Assembly (NCBI RefSeq): GCF_963259705.1
Contig: NC_081861.1
Span: 106,384,102 to 106,448,101, forward strand
Reading direction: 5' to 3'
Length of the DNA stretch: 64,000 bases
Source of the DNA: Myotis daubentonii
Lineage: Eukaryota > Chordata > Mammalia > Chiroptera > Vespertilionidae
The notes beneath the pieces are model-generated. The model did no database searches and had not been told where the DNA came from. It was given only the letters and a program-made list of their open reading frames with translations. The position numbers and the translations under genes were made by a program. Shown here piece by piece: positions 1 to 10,520 of this stretch (positions are counted from its first letter, which is position 1; the number at the start of each line of letters is the position of its first letter).

Positions 1-342
1 AATGAGCAACTAATTTAAATTTCAAGATATAATTTTTTTCTAGTTAAATTGGATTTCTAAGAATACACATATGTGCAAACTTGAGAAGCTGGAGAGGCTA
101 TCAAATACTTCTATAACCAGCTTATGTAAATAATTCATGTAGGGACTACAAAAACCCTTAATAAATAATGAGGTACAGTTAAACTACTCATATCATGGTA
201 AACCCAAGTTGGCATCCTTTAGTAAAACTTAAACCTCTCCTGCTTCCCACCACCACCACCTATTTCATTTATTTTTCTCATATATTCTTATGGTTCTGGA
301 TATCACCTTTTCCATGGTTCCCTTATGACAGTATTTTTAAAT

Positions 343-371
343 ATCTTTTTAACTTTAATTTCTTTACAGAG

Positions 372-430
<59 letters not shown>

Positions 431-539
431 CAATTTGTTGTCCCACTTATTGGTTGATTCTTGTATGTATGCTGATTGGGATTGAACCCACAACCTTACA
501 ACCTTGACGTATCAAGACAATGCTCAACCAGGGATAGTA
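343..539 (-). mobile_element. tRNA-derived SINE with long GA tract
   Basis: The minus-strand reading runs from TGGTTGAGC (near 525) to a purine tract expanded into (GA)n at 361-427. TATTTTTAAAT is duplicated on both sides. Confidence 0.75.
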
Positions 540-835
540 GAGTATTTTTTAAATGTTCCAATTTGCAGCCAAGGTCAAAAGACTGCCCAAGAACGTGTTG
601 GATAGGTGAGGGTTACTCATTGAGTCAGCTATAAGTATTTCACACACTCATAACCTTCCTAGTTAATGAGAAAAAGGGCACAGAAGGCATGATAGTGCTT
701 AATCTAATTAGCATCAATCATGAAAACCTTGTTTTACACATTTACAATACACTTAAACCCATTTTGTATGGGCAAAGAAGAGGGAGTCCACTTTTTTCTC
801 TAGAGTGGGTCTCAAAGCTCTATAATATTAAGAAC

Positions 836-836
836 A

Positions 837-920
<84 letters not shown>
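836..920. repeat. (TC)n(TA)n microsatellite
   Basis: About 14 TC units then about 29 TA units, running into the Helitron at 921. Confidence 0.95.
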
Positions 921-922
<2 letters not shown>

Positions 923-1132
923 AAGAGGCTGGAGCACTGGAATGACCGGAATGACCAGTTGCTTTGACACACTGTGGCCCTGATCGGTCCCCCCCCACCC
1001 CGATTGGGGGGGCGGGGCCGGCCAGGCAACTGCCTGCGGCCTCTTCCCCAGCCAGTCCTGCCCCAATCGGCTCCAATCAGGGAGGACTGGCTTGACCCCA
1101 CCTGTGCACGAATTCGTGCACCTGGCCTCTAG
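921..1132 (+). mobile_element. Small non-autonomous Helitron, HeliBat type
   Basis: The 3' end has the palindrome GTGCACGAATTCGTGCAC (1104-1121), a short spacer and CTAG (1129-1132), which is the Helitron terminus. The body (GGAGCACTGGAATGACC...) is GC-rich. The 5' TC terminus is lost or merged in the (TA)n tract ending at 920. No coding sequence. Confidence 0.8.
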
Positions 1133-1699
1133 CATAGCCATAAAAGAAACAAGGCAAAGTAGTGGGATGAGTGAAAGAGTACAATGCAGAACATGTATTT
1201 AATACTTTCCTACTTGCATCAAGTTAAATACAAGAATACATAAGTCAGAAGTAAAGTATTTAATGCCATTGCCTTCTTTCTCATTTGGTATCCAAAGTTA
1301 GCAAAAAATAATATAAACATAGATTCTCATTCCCTTTGTTCTAAAGTTCAACTTAATTCATATTTGGAGCAAAACATCCAGCCCAGAGGAGAAAAATGCA
1401 GAGTAAATTCACACTTATTTTTTTACAAAGTGCTGCAGGAACAACATCCAACCAATTTATTATTAGTTCATTTAATTCAGGATAATTCTTATATATCAGG
1501 AGACATTAAATATCAGTTGAGTACTATTATGGATTTACATTTATAAAATAAAACATTTTAGAGATATATTAATTTTGTGACATTGGTATAGTAGAAAAGC
1601 ACATCTACTATGTAATTCTTAAGAAGTTGATTGAATTAATACATATAAAAATGAATAAATATTATTTCCTCCTTGTTAAGTTGAAATTGTAATCAATTT
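1133..1699. other. Unassigned intron sequence
   Basis: AT-rich; no coding, repeat family or conserved motif recognised. Confidence 0.6.
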
Positions 1700-1978
1700 A
1701 TTTTTAAATTTTTATTTATTGATTTTAGAGAAAAAGAAAGAGAAAGTGAGTAGGGCGGGAGAGAGAGAAAGGGATTGGGGAGCGAGAAAGAGAGAAAAAG
1801 AGAGGGTCGAGGGAGGGAGAGAGATGCAGAGACAAGGAGAGAAAGAAACATTGATTTGTTGTTCCACTTATTTATGCATTTGTTGGTTGATTCTTGTATG
1901 TGCCCTGTCTGGAGATCTAAACAGCAACCTTGGTGTATTGGGATGATGCTCTAACCAACTGAACCACCCAGCCAGGGC
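1700..1978 (-). mobile_element. tRNA-derived SINE (older VES-like subfamily)
   Basis: Ends AGCCCTGGCTGGGTGGTTCA on the minus strand (tRNA-like head near 1978). The body has the diagnostic CAACAAATCAATGTTTC segment and a long purine tract. Confidence 0.8.
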
Positions 1979-2249
1979 TATAATTATCTTATATGTTAGA
2001 GAAAAAGGACTCTTTAGGCACTGTAATGAAGGAATGAATTTATACCCCCATAAATATTCAAATATCTGCATAGGTGCTTGAATATTTCTAATTTAAGTTT
2101 AAAAGATAATTCATTTCACATATACCATTACTACTTTTTTTAAGAGTCTGAAATTTCAGGGTCAAATCTAACAAAAACCTCATTCATAAAAATTTATATA
2201 TATTCATTGATTACTAGCAGAGGCTTCATCACTTGATAATAAAACTCTT

Positions 2250-3805
2250 CAAAGCATTTTTTAAAAAAATTATTGAATTTATTGGTGTGACATTGGTTAA
2301 TAAGTTTATAGAGGTTTCAGGTATACAATTCTACAGTACATCATCTGTATATTGCATTGTGTTTCACCGCCACAAGTCAGATATCCAATCCAAGTCAAGT
2401 CTCCTTTCATCATCATTTATCCCCCTTTATCCTTTTGTACCTCACCTCACCCCTTTCCCTCTGGTAATTATCATACTGCTGTCTGAAACTATGAGTTTTT
2501 CTTTTCTGCTTAACACCTTCAACATTTTCACCCAGCCTCCCAACCACCCTCCCCTTTGACAGCTATCAATGTGTTCTTGGTATTAATGAGTCTGGTTCTT
2601 TTTAAATTTATTTTGTTCAATAGATTCCACATGTGAGTGTAATAATATGGTACTTGTGTTGCTCTGACTGGCTTATTTCACTTAGCATAATACTCTCCAG
2701 GTCTATCCATGCTGTCTCAAAGGATAAGATTTTTTGTTTTGTTTTTTTATGAGGAGCAGTATTCTATTGTGTCAATGTACCATAGCTGTTTTATCCATTC
2801 ATCTACTGATGAACACTTGGGCTGCTTCCAAATCTTAGCTATTGTTAATGATGCTGCAATGAACATAGGGATGCATATATTCCTTCAAATTTGTGTTTTG
2901 GTTTTCTTCAGATAAACTCCCAAAAGTGGAATCAATGGGTCATAAAACAGTTACATTTTTAATTTTTTGAGTTAATTCCATATGGCTTTACACAGTGGCT
3001 TCATCAATCTGCATTCACACCAACAATCCGTGAGTGTTCCCTTTTCTCCATATCCTCACCAGAACTTGTTTTTTGATTTATTGACCATAGCCATTCTAAC
3101 AAGTGTGAGCTGATATCTCATTACAGTTTTAATTTGCATTTCTCTGGTGATTAGTGACACTGAGCATCTTTTCATGTCTATTGGCCATCTGTATGTCCTC
3201 TTTGGAGAAGTGTCTATTCATATCCTTTGCCCAATTTTTAATTCAATTTTTTGATTTTTTTCTGGTGTTGAGTTTTATAAGTTATTTATAAATTTTGGAT
3301 ATTAACCCCTTATCAGTGTCAAATATGTTCTCCCATTCAGTGAGTTGTGTTTTAATTTTGTTGATGGTTTCTTTTGCTGTGCAAAAATGTTTTAGTTTGA
3401 TTTGGTCCCATCTCCTAATTTTTTCTTTTGTTTTCCATACCCAAGGAAAAGAGAGAAAGAGAGAGAAAGTGAGTGGGGTGGGAGAGAAAGAGAGAGAGAT
3501 GGGGGAGGGAGAGATTGAAAGTTATTAACAAAACTGGTGGTTTTGAATAGAAAGCAGAGCATCCGAGGGGAAATATCAGAAAAAAAATATTGCTACAGGA
3601 AATGTCTGAGATTTTACTACTTATATTTTCTTCTAGAATTTTTATGGTTTCTTGACTTGTATTTAAGTGCTTGAGTTCATTCTTGAGTATGGTGTAAGAA
3701 GGTGGTCTAGTTTCAGTTTTTTACACATATCTGTCCAATTTTTCCAACACTATTGAATAGATTATCTTAACCCCATTTATGTTTTTGCCTCCTTTGTCAG
3801 AACCA
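2250..3805 (-). mobile_element. L1 3' portion, interrupted at 3447-3570
   Basis: The minus strand reads ORF2 C-terminal and 3'UTR sequence, for example the GATTTGGAAGCAGCCCAAG segment near 2830, ending near 2250. L1 similarity breaks at 3447 and resumes at about 3571. The intervening ~124 bp is a purine-rich SINE-like piece plus a segment inverted relative to 4989-5036. Confidence 0.85.
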
Positions 3806-4420
3806 CTGAAGCCTCACCTTTCCTGGCTCTTCCCTCCAAGATCTATGTATGAATGATATTTGCCAAGAAAAACTTGACTGCTTATAAAGCCCATGTGAAG
3901 CTATTTTCTCCAAGAATTTGAAGATCCTAAAAAGAATCAGGGATAGCACTGCCTTTATATGTTATGTGTAATACTAAATAGTATAAATTACTTCATGTTC
4001 AACACAACCCAAAATATGTGAAAACCTATCTTGACTTCGTGACTAAATGAATGCTGGGTCTTGAAAATGTTATTTAGGTACTTTAAGCCTCAGTTTCCTC
4101 ATTTTTAATATTTAATATATTGAAGGTAGAGTTATCTTTACTTTCTCTTCCAGCTCTAAAAGGGTAAATTCTTAAACTAGTACATCACCCAGGAAAATTA
4201 AATAGTCTAATTATTACATTCAAGTTGGTTTCAGATGCTAACTTCTAGTCTGAATATTTATACTAAGGGGCTATCAGAATTCACTGATTTAAATAGCTTT
4301 ATTGTTGAGAATGGATAAGGTAACTCAAATTTTACTTAGCAACCATAACATATACATGTCATTATATACATTCAACTAAAGGAAAGAGTGAAAAACAAAA
4401 ACTGAAGTTTTAAAGAATAC
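3806..4420 (-). other. Unique intron 3' of the HRD exon
   Basis: Directly downstream of the exon in gene orientation. Nothing recognised beyond the donor site. Confidence 0.6.
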
Positions 4421-4582
4421 CTCAGGTGCTACAAAATTTGCAGTGTAGCATGGAGTTAAGAGAAGCCCATTTTCTCCTCGAAGTTGCTTTGCAAACCCAA
4501 AATCACAGATCCGAATGGAGTCTGCATTGGCTGATTCATCCATGTATAAAATATTACTAGGTTTAAGATCACGATGAACAAC
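4421..4582 (-). CDS. RPS6KA6: RPS6KA6 exon: C-kinase HRD, DFG and activation loop
   Basis: 162 nt, 54 codons: [54 protein letters not shown]. It contains the catalytic HRDLKPSN loop, the DFG magnesium motif and the activation loop. The Thr of LLTPCY is the ERK phosphorylation site of the family. The acceptor is TTGTGTTCAAG and the donor is GTATTC. This is the last exon in the window. The family sequence that follows (VLMQQGYDAACDIW region) was not found between 1 and 4420, so it must lie outside. Confidence 0.95.
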
Positions 4583-4682
4583 CTTGAACACAAAAGAAAA
4601 AAAATATTATATTTCTATAGCTAAATAAATATCTGTGAAATAAAACATTTTATGTTAATATATTTCTATGAAAATTACTTTT

Positions 4683-4897
4683 TAAATATATTTTATTTAT
4701 TTTTTACAGCGAGGAAGGGAAAGAGATAGAGAGTTAGAAACAAAGATGAGAGAGAAACATCGATCAGCTGCCTCCCGCACATCTCCTACTGGGGATGTGC
4801 TCGAAACCAAGGTACATGCCCTTGACCAGAATCGAACCTGGGACCCTTCAGTCTGCAAGCCGATGCTTTATCCACTAAGTCAAACTGGTTAGGGCAA
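4683..4897 (-). mobile_element. VES SINE
   Basis: Typical VES features on the minus strand: GCCCTAACCAGTTTGACTTA head, GATCGATGTTTCTCTC, and an A-rich end. Flanked by GAAAATTACTTTT / GAAAATAACTTTT. It lies ~100 bp upstream of the HRD exon acceptor. Confidence 0.9.
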
Positions 4898-5416
4898 GGA
4901 AAATAACTTTTTAATCATACAATGTTGACATGATACTTTGTCCTATATAATCTTGAAAGTATACAGAGAAAATAATATCTATCAGATAGATGTTCTGCTT
5001 TCTATTCAAACCACCAGTTTTGTTAATAACTTCCAATTTCAAAGTATCAAAACTCAATTCTCAGTTCCACTTCTGTTTATAATGAACTAAGATCCTACCT
5101 AATATGCCCCTCCCCATAGTAAACAATTATAAAACCTGAACATAATAGAAAAATGAACTACCCGAAGGTACTGGGGAGTGAAGAGAAACAGGCAGGCTTG
5201 GGTGGGGAATACACACTTGGCTGAAGGAAGGAATACAGGGAACTATATGAACGGCTTTTAGGCAAGAGGAAAGTACAGTCCCTTGTCACACAGTGGTGGT
5301 GAAGATACACGTGGAAAAGCCCACAGTCTTTCTGGCCTGAAAATCCAGAAAAGAGATGCTGGGGAAACTTTAATGCTGAGTGGAGGGATACTGTAAATTA
5401 AAAAGTCAAAACTACC
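4898..5416. other. Unassigned intron with an inverted-repeat arm
   Basis: 4989-5036 is the inverted counterpart of 3514-3562. The rest (5080-5416) is diverged and not identified, possibly old LINE. Confidence 0.55.
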
Positions 5417-5540
5417 CCTGAGCTCTGGTCACATAACTCAGTTGGTTAGAGTGCCATACTGATACGCTAAGGTTGTGGGTTCAATCCTCAGTCAGGGCAC
5501 ATATAATAATTGATCTCTCTCTCTCTCTCTTAACAAATAA
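5417..5540 (+). mobile_element. Short tRNA-like SINE
   Basis: CTCAGTTGGTTAGAGTG and GGTTCAATCCTC resemble A and B boxes of tRNA promoters. A short TC tract and an A-rich end follow. Confidence 0.7.
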
Positions 5541-5575
5541 AAAATTGCTCCTGAATCAACAATGTGTAGAAGAGG

Positions 5576-5749
5576 GGTGAGGGAAGGTAGAAGAGGGTAA
5601 AGGGGGGATAAATGGTGATGGAAAAAGACTTGATTTTGGGGGTCAACACACAATGCAATATACAGATGATGTATTATAGAGTTGTGCACCTGAAACCTGA
5701 ATAATTTTATTAACCAATGTCACCCCAATAAATTCAATAAAAAATTTCA
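5576..5749 (+). mobile_element. Truncated L1 3' end with 15-bp duplication
   Basis: L1 3'UTR ending in CACCCCAATAAATTCAATAA, flanked by AATGTGTAGAAGAGG at 5561-5575 and 5750-5764. Confidence 0.88.
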
Positions 5750-5764
5750 AATGTGTAGAAGAGG

Positions 5765-6112
5765 CTCAAAGTACTTTGTATTAATATGAAAGATAGAGAC
5801 CAATGTTGCTACCCAAAAGGCAGAATTTTCTGTTCAAACAATGACAAGAAAATTACCCACTAAAAAAAAATAATGAAAATCAATAAAAATCATTGGAGAA
5901 AAATAACAGAATAAAAAATCTCCAAAATTTAATATTCTAATGTGCAGTATACAATCCAAAATTATGTGACATACAAAAAACACACACACACACACAAAAA
6001 AAAAACTGACAAGAAAATAGAACACAGTTTCAAGAAAAAAAGAAAATCAATCAATTCTAAATTCAAGATGAACCACATTGGAACTAAAAGACAAGAATTT
6101 AACTTATATTTT
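5765..6112. other. Unassigned AT-rich intron
   Basis: Apart from the AC run, nothing is recognised. Confidence 0.55.
5983..6006. repeat. (AC)n then A-run
   Basis: Short AC microsatellite followed by poly(A). Confidence 0.8.
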
Positions 6113-6355
6113 ATTTTTTAAATTTATCTTTATTATTGAAATTATTATAGATATCCTCTTTTTCCCCCAATGACCCCCTACTCTCCACTTCCACCCTCCC
6201 CCAGACCTTCACCACACTATTGTCTGTGTCCATGGGTTATGCATATATGCATATTTGTTCTTTGGTTAATCTCTTTCTGCCACCATCCTTCCCTCTGAGA
6301 TTCATCAGTCTGTTGCATTAGGGTGACAATGCTTAATAAAATTATACAGGTTTTA
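6113..6355 (-). mobile_element. L1 3'UTR, left piece
   Basis: Antisense L1 tail (CCATGGGTTATGCATATATG, GAGATTCATCAGTCTG). It continues at 9523 after the LTR and the two Helitrons. Confidence 0.75.
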
Positions 6356-6361
6356 GGTATC

Positions 6362-6902
6362 TGCCGGAAGCCAGTCCATCCTTGCTGCTTGACACAGTCG
6401 CTGCAGGATAGAAACATCTGCACAGCATATGTTTCAAGGGACCTGGCGTATATAGCATACTGTTCTTAATATGTTTACTCCCCTTAGCGCTGTGTGTTTT
6501 AACCAAGGTCACCTCTCCGAGAAAGGTTGTTTCCCCAGGTAGGGATTTTTCCCTGAAGTTAGGGAGGGGATGAAACTCCTTAACTAAGTGCCAGGCAGGT
6601 AGTTAATCACTTTAACTACAAAAAATCATGCTTAAGCTACATAATCTTTACTCCCTGGAATGGAGATAAGAAACGCCCTAACCTTTGTAATAGAAATTGA
6701 CAGGATTAAAATCAACTGGTATAAATACGGATGTAACAAGACAATAAATAGCAGAACCTCTCTGGAGATCCAGACCAGAACTTGGCTGGAGATCCTGGCT
6801 AGGCCTCTGATCAACTGAACACTGTCTCCGTGTCCTTCCTTCTTCGCCGACTCCGTCTATGCCTTTGGGGACCCCTGGACCTGCTGGGGTTGGACCCCAG
6901 CA
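6362..6902 (+). mobile_element. Solo LTR of a class II endogenous retrovirus
   Basis: 541 bp beginning TGCCGGAAG and ending CCCCAGCA, flanked by the 6-bp duplication GGTATC (6356-6361, 6903-6908). TG...CA ends and a 6-bp duplication fit betaretrovirus-like (ERVK-type) elements. A TATA-like TATAAATAC lies near 6720 and AATAAA near 6744. No internal viral genes are present. The duplication spans the L1/Helitron junction, so the LTR arrived after the Helitron. Confidence 0.8.
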
Positions 6903-7822
6903 GGTATCTACTTATATAAAAACCTTGGGTGGTGTAACATCATGACCGGTCTGACGACCAAGCGGAAGGAAGTCAGTCCTGCAGGGGTTGTCTTGGAAAC
7001 AGCTGAACCCCCTCCTGAGCTATTTCCTGGTGCTGTTTCCAGTGAGGGCGGAGTTTGAGGCAGGAACCCGTCCTCAGGGCATGGAGGCATATCTTTATAA
7101 AGTGTGCTGTGCCAGCACCGCCGCCAAGGGTGAACATGAGTGGGGGCAGCTGAAAGGCTTGGAAAAGACAGACAAGAAAATGAAAGCAGGGTCTCAGTGG
7201 GATGCTGCTTCTCTGAGAGACAGCAACCATGCCCATAGTCATGTCTTTATTTTATAGCAGTAATGCCACAAGGCAAAGTAAGGGCGTGACCAAGTTGTTT
7301 ACAACATTCTCTTGGGTTTCAATCCTACTCAGCTACATGCACCTGAGCTCTATCAAGCCTACATCACTCAGGCATGTGGGGCCACATGTTCCGACCATAG
7401 GTTCAAGCTTACAACTACAGCTGTTGGCTATAATTGTGCTGGGAGGGCCCTGCCCTCCAAGCTGGAACTTGCACATGGCAATGAGAGGACTGTGCCCTCT
7501 CATCAGTCCAAAGCTTGAACCTGTCCAAACACTGTAGCAGCTACCCACAATAAAGTTTTAATCTACTTATATAAAAACCCTGGGTGTAACATCATGACCA
7601 GAAGTACGTCCAACCTGGAAGGAAATCAGTCCTGCAGTGGTCGTCTTGGAAATGGCTGCGCCCTCCCCCAGCTGTTTCTGGGAGGATGAGGTTCAGGCAG
7701 GAACCAGCCCTCAGGGAGAGGTTTCAGGCAGGAACCCCACCCTCAGAGCAAAGCATGGAAGTGAAATGATTTGTAATGGATCTACTGTTGAAACTTACTT
7801 CGGAAATACTATATCTATAGAT

Positions 7823-8042
7823 CAGTGGTTCTCAACCTTGGCTGCACATTAGAATCACCTGGGAATCTTGTTAAAATCCTGATTTCTGGGCCTCATCCTC
7901 CGGAAATTCTGTTTCCTTGTTACTAATGTTGTGGCACCACCCCATAACAAAGAAACAATTTCCAGAGGATGAGGCCCAGGAGTCAGGATTTTAAAAAGAT
8001 TCCCAGGTGATTCTAATGTGCAGCCAAGGTTGAGAACCACTG
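7823..8042. mobile_element. hAT MITE (MER5-like) with exact 8-bp duplication
   Basis: The ends are the inverted repeat CAGTGGTTCTCAACCTTGGC / GCCAAGGTTGAGAACCACTG, and the element is largely palindromic. The 8-bp target duplication CTATAGAT is present on both sides (7815-7822 and 8043-8050). It resembles the MER5A group of non-autonomous hAT elements. It lies inside the composite Helitron. Confidence 0.88.
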
Positions 8043-8061
8043 CTATAGATATTAACATATA

Positions 8062-8724
8062 TCTAAACGTCCAATTCTTTGTCTAAAAAATGAGCATGTT
8101 CAAAAATTAAATGAAGAAAATTTGGATATACTTGATGGAGATTTTCACACATATTTGAGTGATGATTCTTCTATTGATTCCACAGATGATGCTGAAAAGG
8201 AAAATTTTCCCATCGAATTTCTTAATAGTATTACTCCTTCGGGAATGCCGTGTCATAAATTAAAATTGAAAGTGTGTGCAATCATCATGCTATTGAGAAA
8301 TCTCAATAGTAAATGGGGTCTTTGTAATGGTATCAGATTTATTATCAAAAGATTATGACCTAACATTATCAAAGCTGAAGTATTAACAGGATCTGCAGAG
8401 GGAGAGGCTGTTCTGATTCCAAGAATTAATTTGTCCCCATCTGACATTGGCCTCCCATTTAAATTGATTCGACGACGGTTTCCCGTGATGCCAGCATTTG
8501 TGATGACTATTAATAAATCACAAGGACAAACTCTAGACAAAGTAGGCATATTCCTACCTGAACCCGTTTTTGCACATGGTCAGTTATATGTTGCTTTCTC
8601 TCGAGTTTGAAGAGCATGTGATGTTACAGTTAAAGTTCTAAGTTCTTCATCACAAGGGAAATTAGTCAAGCACTCTGAAAGTGTTTTCACTCTTAATGTG
8701 GTGTATAGGGAGATATTAGAATAA
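8062..8724 (+). pseudogene. Helitron Rep/Hel helicase C-terminus, broken
   Basis: The frame reads ILCLKNEHVQKLNEENLD, YLSDDSSIDSTDDAEKENFP, EFLNSITPSGMPCHKL, then [20 protein letters not shown] and QLYVAFSRV. The TINKSQGQT and LYVAFSR stretches are the last two conserved motifs of the Pif1-family helicase that ends Helitron transposases. TGA stops interrupt it at 8356-8358 and right after AFSRV at about 8608. Both fall where the family has Arg, consistent with CGA to TGA decay. The natural end is TAA at 8722-8724. The replication-initiator domain and most of the helicase are absent. Confidence 0.85.
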
Positions 8725-8956
8725 GTTTAATCACTTTATCAATCATTGTTTGCATCACTGTTGTTTTTATATCATGTTTTTTTTTGTTTTTATATCATGC
8801 CTCTGTTGTTATATCCTTTTGTTACTGTTTATTTATTAATAAATTTATATATTATTTTCATATATATTTTAATAATTTCCTTTCATCTCTCACACTTCTA
8901 TTATAGAGAAAGGGCAAACAGCAATATTAAAATATCTCTGCTAATTAATTCCCTTT

Positions 8957-9173
8957 AAAATATATATATTTTATTGATTTTTTACAAAGAGGAAGGGATA
9001 GGGAAAGAGAGTTAGAAACATTGATGAGAGAGAAACATCGATCAGCTGCCTCCTGCACACTCTCCACTAGGGATGTGCCCACAACCAAGGTACATGCCCT
9101 TTACCAGAATCGAACCTGGGACCCTTGAGTCCACATGCCGATGCTCAATCCACTGAGCCAAACAGGTTAGGGC
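8957..9173 (-). mobile_element. VES SINE inside the first composite Helitron
   Basis: Flanked by AATTAATTCCCTTT (8943-8956) and AATTAATTCCCTTTT (9174-9188). The second composite Helitron has a SINE at the same point. Confidence 0.9.
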
Positions 9174-9221
9174 AATTAATTCCCTTTTAATGTGCATGAA
9201 TTTTGTGCACTGGGCTACTAG

Positions 9222-9522
9222 TCTGTATATATAAAATCCCAGCAACTGGAATGGTGGCACAACCAGAACAACTGGTGGTTATGACATGCACTGTGGCAGC
9301 CAACCACCCTGATCCGGCCCCAACTGGCCCCCCGCGGGCCAGTCCGGCCCCTGATCTGCCCCAAACACCTTAATTGGGGTCAGGACCAGCCAACCAACCA
9401 TCTGTGGCCTTGCCCCCCAGCCAGCCATAGCCCTTCCCCCTGCCAGCCCAGCCTGATGGGTCCCCATTGAGGTGGGCTGGCCAGATCCCACTCATGCACG
9501 AATTTGTGCACTGGGCCTCTAG
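9222..9522 (+). mobile_element. Non-autonomous Helitron abutting the previous one
   Basis: It begins TCTGTATATATAAAATCC directly after the CTAG of the upstream Helitron. It ends with a GCACGAATTTGTGC hairpin and CTAG (9519-9522). The body is GC-rich (GGAATGGTGGCACAACC...) and non-coding. Downstream, L1 3'UTR sequence resumes with TACAATTC. Confidence 0.85.
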
Positions 9523-9560
9523 TACAATTCTATACTATATCATCTGTATATTTTATTACT
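9523..9560 (-). mobile_element. L1 3'UTR, right piece
   Basis: TACAATTCTATACTATATCA matches the sequence that follows TTTTAGGTA in other antisense L1 tails here (compare 2315-2350). The right limit is uncertain. Confidence 0.65.
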
Positions 9561-9750
9561 TGGGGTGATAAATATACAGACAATTTTCAAAATAATATGA
9601 TGGAGGTGCTAGCTAAAGTTAGGGTGGTAATGATATTGCAGCATATAAATGCATAAATTTTGTAAACCTTAACGTTATTTGTGAATTGTATCTTGATAAA
9701 AATGTATTATTCAAAATTTACAAGACGAAATATAAAACATTTAAAAAATA

Positions 9751-9966
9751 GCCCTGACTGGTTTGGCTCAGTGGATAGAGCGTCGGCCTGCGGACTGAAA
9801 GGTCCCAGGTTCCATTCCAGCCAAGGGCATATACCTTGGTTGCAGGCACATCCCCAGTAGGAGGTGTACAAGAGGCAGCTGATCGATGTTTCTCTCTCAT
9901 CGATGTTTCTAACTCTCTATCCCTCTCTCTTCCTCTCTGTGAAAAATCAATAAAAATATATTTTTT
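9751..9966 (+). mobile_element. VES SINE
   Basis: GCCCTGACTGGTTTGGCTCA head, GGATAGAGCGTCGGCCTG, and a GATCGATGTTTCTCTCTCAT repeat pair, ending in an A/T-rich tail. Confidence 0.9.
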
Positions 9967-10419
9967 TAAAAAAATAAAGTGGCTATTATAAGTATCTCAA
10001 TAAAGTAAAATAAAACATGCTTTTGATACATGAAGCTATCAGCAGAAATATAGAAGCAAAAAGTAAAAATCAAATAAAATGCTAGATATGCAAAATATTC
10101 TAAAATTCTCTACATTATAAATTTCTTACTGATTATTATCCACTTCATTTAAAATAGTTCTATCTTAATCAGCAGTTCACTACACTGAAAGATCTTTAAA
10201 GACAAGGACCAAGTCTTACTCATATTTGAGTCTGTATAATACTTTTTATAATGCCTGGCATATAGAAATGCTAAATACATCTCTGTCATTAATTTATTTA
10301 ATTGACATAAAAAACTGAAAGTTTCTAAAATAATATACTAAAGTAAAGGTTCTTCGCATGCACACCACCTAAAGTCAAATAATCTTCCGTCACCATACAC
10401 TTGGCCCTCTTGTAAAATA
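9967..10419. other. Unassigned intron sequence
   Basis: No feature seen; ordinary AT-rich sequence. 9561-9750 is likewise unassigned. Confidence 0.55.
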
Positions 10420-10520
10420 CACATAATGTTTCACAGAAATGTATCCTTGAAACTTATATGATCTTATTAACCAATGTCACCCCATTAAATTTAAATAAAT
10501 GAATAAAAATAAATTAAAAA
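10420..10520 (+). mobile_element. Old L1 3' end
   Basis: TATTAACCAATGTCACCCCA then an A-rich end, the 3' terminus common to L1s in this window. Confidence 0.7.

Larger units (their letters stand above)
6907..9221 (+). mobile_element. Composite Helitron carrying a helicase remnant
   Basis: The 5' end is TCTACTTATATAAAAACC and the 3' end is an imperfect GTGCATGAA/TTTTGTGCAC hairpin plus CTAG (9218-9221). Joined flanks of the whole insertion (through 9522) read TTTTAGGTA and TACAATTC, a continuous L1 3'UTR with an A|T target. Contents in order: non-coding cargo; a second 5'-end-like start at 7562; a hAT MITE (7823-8042); the C-terminal part of the Helitron helicase (8062-8724); a VES SINE (8957-9173). 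It is dead for protein. 39828-41757 is a second copy. Confidence 0.85.

Noticed and set aside
812..1141. Open frames with IYIYIY and RERERE runs
   Set aside because: Translations of (TA)n and (GA)n microsatellites.
6913..7257. Protein-coding exon beginning with MSWKQLNPLLSYF or MAAPSPS-like frames
   Set aside because: The two Helitron copies differ by indels that are not multiples of three, so no coding constraint is visible.
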